Part shown: one piece after another, positions 59,552-64,000 of the stretch
Layout of the letters: each line of letters opens with the position of its first letter
Position numbering within the stretch: the stretch's first letter is position 1
NCBI GenBank assembly: GCA_003167365.1
Contig: PMTM01000006.1
Location: 18,389 to 82,388 of the forward strand
Direction: 5' to 3'
From: Spartobacteria bacterium
GTDB lineage: Bacteria; Verrucomicrobiota; Verrucomicrobiia; Chthoniobacterales; UBA10450
Length of the DNA stretch: 64,000 nt
Notes under the pieces: generated by a model
The model's input: only the letters and a program-made list of their open reading frames with translations
The model's database searches: none
Told to the model about the DNA's origin: nothing
Position numbers and translations under genes: made by a program

Positions 59552-61771
59552 ATGAAACCCCGGCTGCGTTCCTCATTATTTCTCACTCTCGCGGTCACGA
59601 TCACCGTTGCCGCGCAACCCATTCTGGCCAAAACCGATGCCGAGCAAGTTGCCATTTCTGTCGGCCGGCTTTTGGAGGAAGGGCATTACACGCACCAGCC
59701 GCTCACCGATGAGATCTCGCGGAAGTTTCTGCGCACTTATTTAGAGTTGCTCGACTTTAGCCATCTCTTTTTTACGCAACAGGATGTCGACGCCATCAAC
59801 GCGAAATACGGCACGTCGATCGATGACGATATTTTGCTCGGCAACCTGAAACCGGCTTACGAGATTTACGATTTGTACCAAAAACGCGTCGATGCGCGAG
59901 TCGCGAAGATAAAGGAGCTGCTCAAACAGCCGCCCGATTTTAAGACTGACGGGACGATTGAGCTTAGCCGCCAAAAAGCTCCGTGGCCGAAAGATGACGC
60001 GGAAGCCGATCAACTTTGGCGCGGTCGCATCGCCAGCGAGTTGTTGCAAGAACATTTGAGCGAGCATCCGATCGAGCCCGGCCCGCAACTGGTCGCGCGG
60101 CGCTACGATCGTCTTGCGCGCAACGTGCACGAGGAAGACAAGGACGAGCAGATGAAGCTTTTCCTCGACGCACTCGCCCAAACCTACGATCCGCATTCGG
60201 AATATCTCAGCAAAGCTGATGTAAAGAATTTCAGCATCAACATGGGCCTTTCGTTGGTCGGCATCGGCGCGATGCTGCGCAGCGAAGATGGCTTCGCGAA
60301 AATCGAGACGCTCGTGGCGGGAGGTCCGGCACAGACGGATGGCAGATTAAAAGTGGGCGATAAGATCACTGCGGTCGCGCAAGGATCGGCCGATTACGTC
60401 GATGTCCGGGACATGCGGCTGGATAAAGTTGTGGAGATGATCCGAGGCAAGAAAGGAACGCACGTGCGGCTCCTCGCTATTCCGGCGGACGCGCCCGATC
60501 CATCGAAACGCAAGAGCGTCGAGCTCGTGCGCGATGAAATTAAACTCAAGGACCAGGAAGCGCGCGCCGACATTATTATTAAGAAGGACGGAGAGGGCAA
60601 TCCGGTGAAGCTCGGCTGGATCACGCTGCCTTCGTTCTACGCCGACATGGATCGGCATCAGAAAAGCACGACGCGCGATGTGCTGGCGCTGCTGAAGCGG
60701 CTGAAGAAGGAAAACATCACTGGGTTAATTGTCGATCTTCGCCGCAATGGCGGAGGTTCGCTCGAGGAAGCAATTTCGCTCACCGGGCTGTTTTTGAAAT
60801 CGGGGCCAATCGTGCAAACGAAAAGCTCAAACGGAAACGTCGTCGTCTCCAGCGATCCCGATCCGGGCGTGGCGTATTCGGGTCCGATGGTAGTACTGAC
60901 GAGCCGGCAAAGCGCATCGGCCAGCGAGATTTTTGCCGCCGCCCTCCAGGATTATGGGCGCGCTGTCATCGTGGGTGACAAGAACACTTTCGGCAAAGGC
61001 ACTGTGCAAACAATTCTCGACATCGGCCGTTATACTTCGCTTTTGGGAAGCCGCTCCCAGGAAGATGGCGCGTTGAAACTAACGATTCAGAAATTCTATC
61101 GCGTCGCCGGCGGCTCGACCCAGCTTCATGGTGTCGCTTCCGACATTGTGCTGCCGACGCTGACCGATCTGCCGGAGTTCGGCGAAGGCGCGTTGAAAAA
61201 TTGTTTGCCTTACGATGAAGTGCCGAAAGCGAAATACACGCGGTGGGCGGACCCGCACTCGCTTTTCATCGACGAATTGAAACGCCGCTCGCAGGAACGA
61301 GTTCAAAATAATCCTGAATTTCACTACGTGATGGAAGACATGGATTTGCTCCGTCACCGGCTCGACGACAATCGGATTTCATTGAATATAGATGTGCGAC
61401 GCAAAGAGCTGCAGGAGGACAAGCTTCGCAAGGACTCGCGCTCCAAAGAACGACTCGCGCGCCATGACGAAGAGCCGCGAGTTTACCGGCTCACTTTGGA
61501 TTCGGTCGATAAACCAAATCTCCAGTTGATCATGTTCCCTGGAAAATTGGCGGCGGCAAAAGTCAAAGGCACTTCGCCGAAGGTCGCGCCGGAAACGGCA
61601 CCGGCAACGGACGCGGATGACGACGAGCTGATTAGCGGAGACGATAACACCAAGGAACCCGTCATTGATCCCGAGCGCGACGAGAGTCTCAATATTTTGG
61701 GCGACTTGGTTGATCTTTCGCGCGGCCCAAAGACAGCCAGCGTCAATATCGACACAACGTCGAGACCCTAA
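59552..61771 (+). CDS. Tail-specific (carboxy-terminal processing) protease, S41
   Basis: A 739-residue exported protease of the Tsp/Prc type. A signal peptide (MKPRLRSSLFLTLAVTITVA) is followed by a helical N-terminal domain, a PDZ domain (about 240-330, VGIGAMLRSEDGFAKIETLV) and the S41 catalytic core with the Ser region RQSASASEIFAAALQDYG and the Lys in DKNTFGKGTVQTIL, then a C-terminal extension. Tsp cleaves incorrectly folded or tagged periplasmic proteins. Start chosen at the signal peptide. Its last residues are Asp/Glu-rich. Confidence 0.94.
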   Translation: MKPRLRSSLFLTLAVTITVAAQPILAKTDAEQVAISVGRLLEEGHYTHQPLTDEISRKFLRTYLELLDFSHLFFTQQDVDAINAKYGTSIDDDILLGNLKPAYEIYDLYQKRVDARVAKIKELLKQPPDFKTDGTIELSRQKAPWPKDDAEADQLWRGRIASELLQEHLSEHPIEPGPQLVARRYDRLARNVHEEDKDEQMKLFLDALAQTYDPHSEYLSKADVKNFSINMGLSLVGIGAMLRSEDGFAKIETLVAGGPAQTDGRLKVGDKITAVAQGSADYVDVRDMRLDKVVEMIRGKKGTHVRLLAIPADAPDPSKRKSVELVRDEIKLKDQEARADIIIKKDGEGNPVKLGWITLPSFYADMDRHQKSTTRDVLALLKRLKKENITGLIVDLRRNGGGSLEEAISLTGLFLKSGPIVQTKSSNGNVVVSSDPDPGVAYSGPMVVLTSRQSASASEIFAAALQDYGRAVIVGDKNTFGKGTVQTILDIGRYTSLLGSRSQEDGALKLTIQKFYRVAGGSTQLHGVASDIVLPTLTDLPEFGEGALKNCLPYDEVPKAKYTRWADPHSLFIDELKRRSQERVQNNPEFHYVMEDMDLLRHRLDDNRISLNIDVRRKELQEDKLRKDSRSKERLARHDEEPRVYRLTLDSVDKPNLQLIMFPGKLAAAKVKGTSPKVAPETAPATDADDDELISGDDNTKEPVIDPERDESLNILGDLVDLSRGPKTASVNIDTTSRP

Positions 61772-61787
61772 GGGTTTGGCTTAAGTC

Positions 61788-61884
61788 GGTGGATCGGCCG
61801 CTCCGCCGGGCGATGCATACAAAATGCGGCTTCGCCGCCATATTTAACATCGAGGTCGCCACGGCGACGACTGCCCGATCCACC
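61788..61884. repeat. 97-bp palindromic element, family B copy 2
   Basis: Inverted ends GGTGGATCG and CGATCCACC. Read on the minus strand it aligns end to end with the copy at 33985. The central hairpin differs (GGCGGCGAAGCCGC here, GCGCCTTCGGCGC there) but can still pair. It lies between the convergent protease and thyA genes, ending one base before the thyA stop. Confidence 0.85.
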
Positions 61885-61885
61885 A

Positions 61886-62680
61886 CTAGACTGCGATCGG
61901 CGCTTTGATGGCGGGATGCGGGTCGTAATCGACCAGCGTGAAATCCTCGAACTTGAAGTCGCGAATGTCCTTCACCGCAGGATTCAATTCCATTCGCGGC
62001 AAAGGTCGACAATCACGCGTGAGTTGTTCGCGCGCTTGCTCGAGATGGTTTTGGTAGAGATGCAGATCGCCAAAGGTGTGAACGAAATCGCCCGGGCGCA
62101 GATCGACCACTTGCGCGACCATCAGCGTGAGCAGCGCATAGGAAGCGATATTGAATGGAACGCCGAGGAAAAGATCGGCGCTGCGCTGATAAAGCTGGCA
62201 GCTTAGCTCGCCGTTCTGCACGTAAAACTGAAAGAGCACATGACAAGGCGGCAGCGCCATCTTGTCGATCTCGGCTGCGTTCCAAGCGTTCACGATCAGG
62301 CGCCGGCTCTGCGGATTTCTTTTCATTTCCGAGATGACTTTGTCGATCTGATCGACGCGCACGCCATTTTCACCGCGCCAATCTCGCCATTGCGCACCGT
62401 AAACGCGCCCGAGATTTCCGTCCTCGTTCGCCCATTCGTCCCAAATCGTCACGCCATGTTCGTTGAGATAGCGAACGTTGGTATCGCCGCGCAGAAACCA
62501 GAGCAGCTCGTAGATGATCGATTTGAGATGAAGTTTCTTCGTCGTGAGCAGCGGGAAGTTTTCTCGCAGATCGAAACGCGCTTGCGCGCCGAAGATCGAC
62601 AATGTGCCTGTGCCGGTGCGATCGCCGCGCGGCTTGCCGTGTTCGAGAACAAGGCGAAGGAGGTCGTGATACTGCCGCAC
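61886..62680 (-). CDS. thyA: Thymidylate synthase
   Basis: Makes dTMP from dUMP and methylene-THF. The 264-residue protein has the same length as the Escherichia coli enzyme, with nucleophile Cys146 in [12 protein letters not shown], the dUMP-binding [19 protein letters not shown], and [12 protein letters not shown] and [11 protein letters not shown]. All catalytic positions are present. It lies downstream of an unlinked zinc-ribbon protein gene, separated by a family D-like hairpin element. Confidence 0.97.
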   Translation of the reverse strand: MRQYHDLLRLVLEHGKPRGDRTGTGTLSIFGAQARFDLRENFPLLTTKKLHLKSIIYELLWFLRGDTNVRYLNEHGVTIWDEWANEDGNLGRVYGAQWRDWRGENGVRVDQIDKVISEMKRNPQSRRLIVNAWNAAEIDKMALPPCHVLFQFYVQNGELSCQLYQRSADLFLGVPFNIASYALLTLMVAQVVDLRPGDFVHTFGDLHLYQNHLEQAREQLTRDCRPLPRMELNPAVKDIRDFKFEDFTLVDYDPHPAIKAPIAV

Positions 62681-62728
62681 GCAAGACCGTTAACGCTTTC
62701 GCCAGGTTTTGCGAAAGGAAAAGTTGGT

Positions 62729-62788
62729 GGAGGGATGTGACCTCTGTGTCGTCCCATTCTCGTTGGACGCGACGCAGCGCGTCCCTCC
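62729..62788. repeat. Hairpin element, family D-like
   Basis: GGAGGGATG at the left and GCAGCGCGTCCCTCC at the right, with an inner GGACGCGACGCAGCGCGTCC stem-loop. It resembles the element at 17551 in its ends and in the GCAGCGCG core. It lies between thyA and the zinc-ribbon/coiled-coil gene. Confidence 0.65.
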
Positions 62789-62796
62789 AATTGCCC

Positions 62797-63147
62797 TTAG
62801 CGATTGTTCTCGGGCGCCTCGATTTGTTTATCGAGATCGCGTTTGCGTTCGTCCAATGTTTGCAAACGCAACTGCCAGCGATGCAATTGAATGGTGAGTT
62901 GATTGATGTAACCGGTGACTTCGGTTCGCTGGGATTCGTTTTCTTTTAGCTGCCGGCGCAATTCGGCGAGATGCCCTTCAGCTTTCTCAGTATTTCGCGG
63001 GGCCGCAGGAACATTCGGAACCATGGTCTGCTGGCCGCATTGTTGACACGGAAGCGTTAAGCCGGCCGCCGCGACATCAACAACTAATGGCGAAGCGCAA
63101 TGCGCACACGCAAAAGTAATATCTTGTAGTGCCGGAACCGTTTCCAT
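62797..63147 (-). CDS. Small zinc-ribbon plus coiled-coil protein
   Basis: A 116-residue protein with two CxxC knuckles (FACAHCASPLVV and LPCQQCGQQTMV), a probable zinc ribbon, followed by a long charged helix (GHLAELRRQLKENESQRTEV, then LQTLDERKRDLDKQI). No named family is recognised; similar small proteins with this architecture exist in Verrucomicrobiota and Planctomycetota as far as I know. It is divergent from dnaK. Confidence 0.7.
   Translation of the reverse strand: METVPALQDITFACAHCASPLVVDVAAAGLTLPCQQCGQQTMVPNVPAAPRNTEKAEGHLAELRRQLKENESQRTEVTGYINQLTIQLHRWQLRLQTLDERKRDLDKQIEAPENNR

Positions 63148-64000
<853 letters not shown>

Overview
The window is a stretch of chromosome from a Gram-negative, moderately GC-rich bacterium. 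It holds about 60 protein genes, one tRNA gene, no rRNA, no CRISPR array and no recognisable insertion sequence. I infer a soil-type member of Verrucomicrobiota (Chthoniobacterales-like). The grounds are overall gene content, the DnaK and DUF4912 protein types, LPS-heptose and outer-membrane functions, and the abundance of short palindromic intergenic repeats. The sequence does not prove this lineage.

Layout. 1-3.3 kb: a truncated sialidase-like gene, agmatine deiminase, a polytopic membrane protein and a small HMA protein. 3.4-6.6 kb: glycolytic cluster gap-pgk-tpiA. 6.6-10.9 kb: a LolA-like protein, then a tightly overlapping PAP2 phosphatase / GT83 / GT2 envelope-lipid operon and a PtsN-like EIIA. 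10.9-19.3 kb: argS, carB, a secreted cyclophilin, N-carbamoylputrescine amidase, Cu/Zn-SOD and a YhaM-like nuclease. 19.4-24.3 kb: an orphan DNA methyltransferase, thiG, a DgkA-like kinase, two small proteins, then a two-gene arginine dihydrolase / ornithine cyclodeaminase unit. 24.4-29.2 kb: PolX, a lytic transglycosylase and PriA. 29.2-40.3 kb: a surface-polysaccharide-like region with FkbM and class I methyltransferases, a GNAT protein, glycosyltransferases and an epimerase with a zinc-ribbon insert, interspersed with tRNA-Thr, trxB, an Fpg-type glycosylase, a membrane-anchored molybdopterin oxidoreductase and an MgtE-type transporter. 40.6-50.5 kb: a cyclase-family enzyme, homocysteine methyltransferase/MTHFR, TVP38, mnmG-plsY-gpsA, and a lipid kinase-rfaE2-purN operon. 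50.5-64 kb: two APC permeases, a double-retropepsin protein, an ArsR regulator, DUF1697 and PH-domain proteins, a MurU/AmgK-like pair with a decayed paralogue fragment, an MBL hydrolase, a Tsp-like protease, thyA and the start of dnaK.

Arginine and polyamine nitrogen chemistry recurs. AguA and AguB together would convert agmatine to putrescine, while the 22-24 kb pair would take arginine to ornithine and then proline. The cyanobacterial ArgZ/AgrE enzyme carries the latter two activities in one fused chain; here they are separate adjacent genes. Envelope work is the second theme: lipid-carrier glycosyltransfer, heptose activation, cell-wall sugar recycling, PlsY/GpsA phospholipid synthesis and polysaccharide synthesis.

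The most unusual content is non-coding. The 11-mer AAGATCGACAA occurs 15 times by my reading, on both strands and in different reading frames, once as a near-perfect inverted pair. There are four families of palindromic intergenic elements, some of which supply stop or start codons to neighbouring genes. Three genes carry degenerate 7-bp tandem repeats directly upstream of their starts, always in the same orientation relative to the gene.
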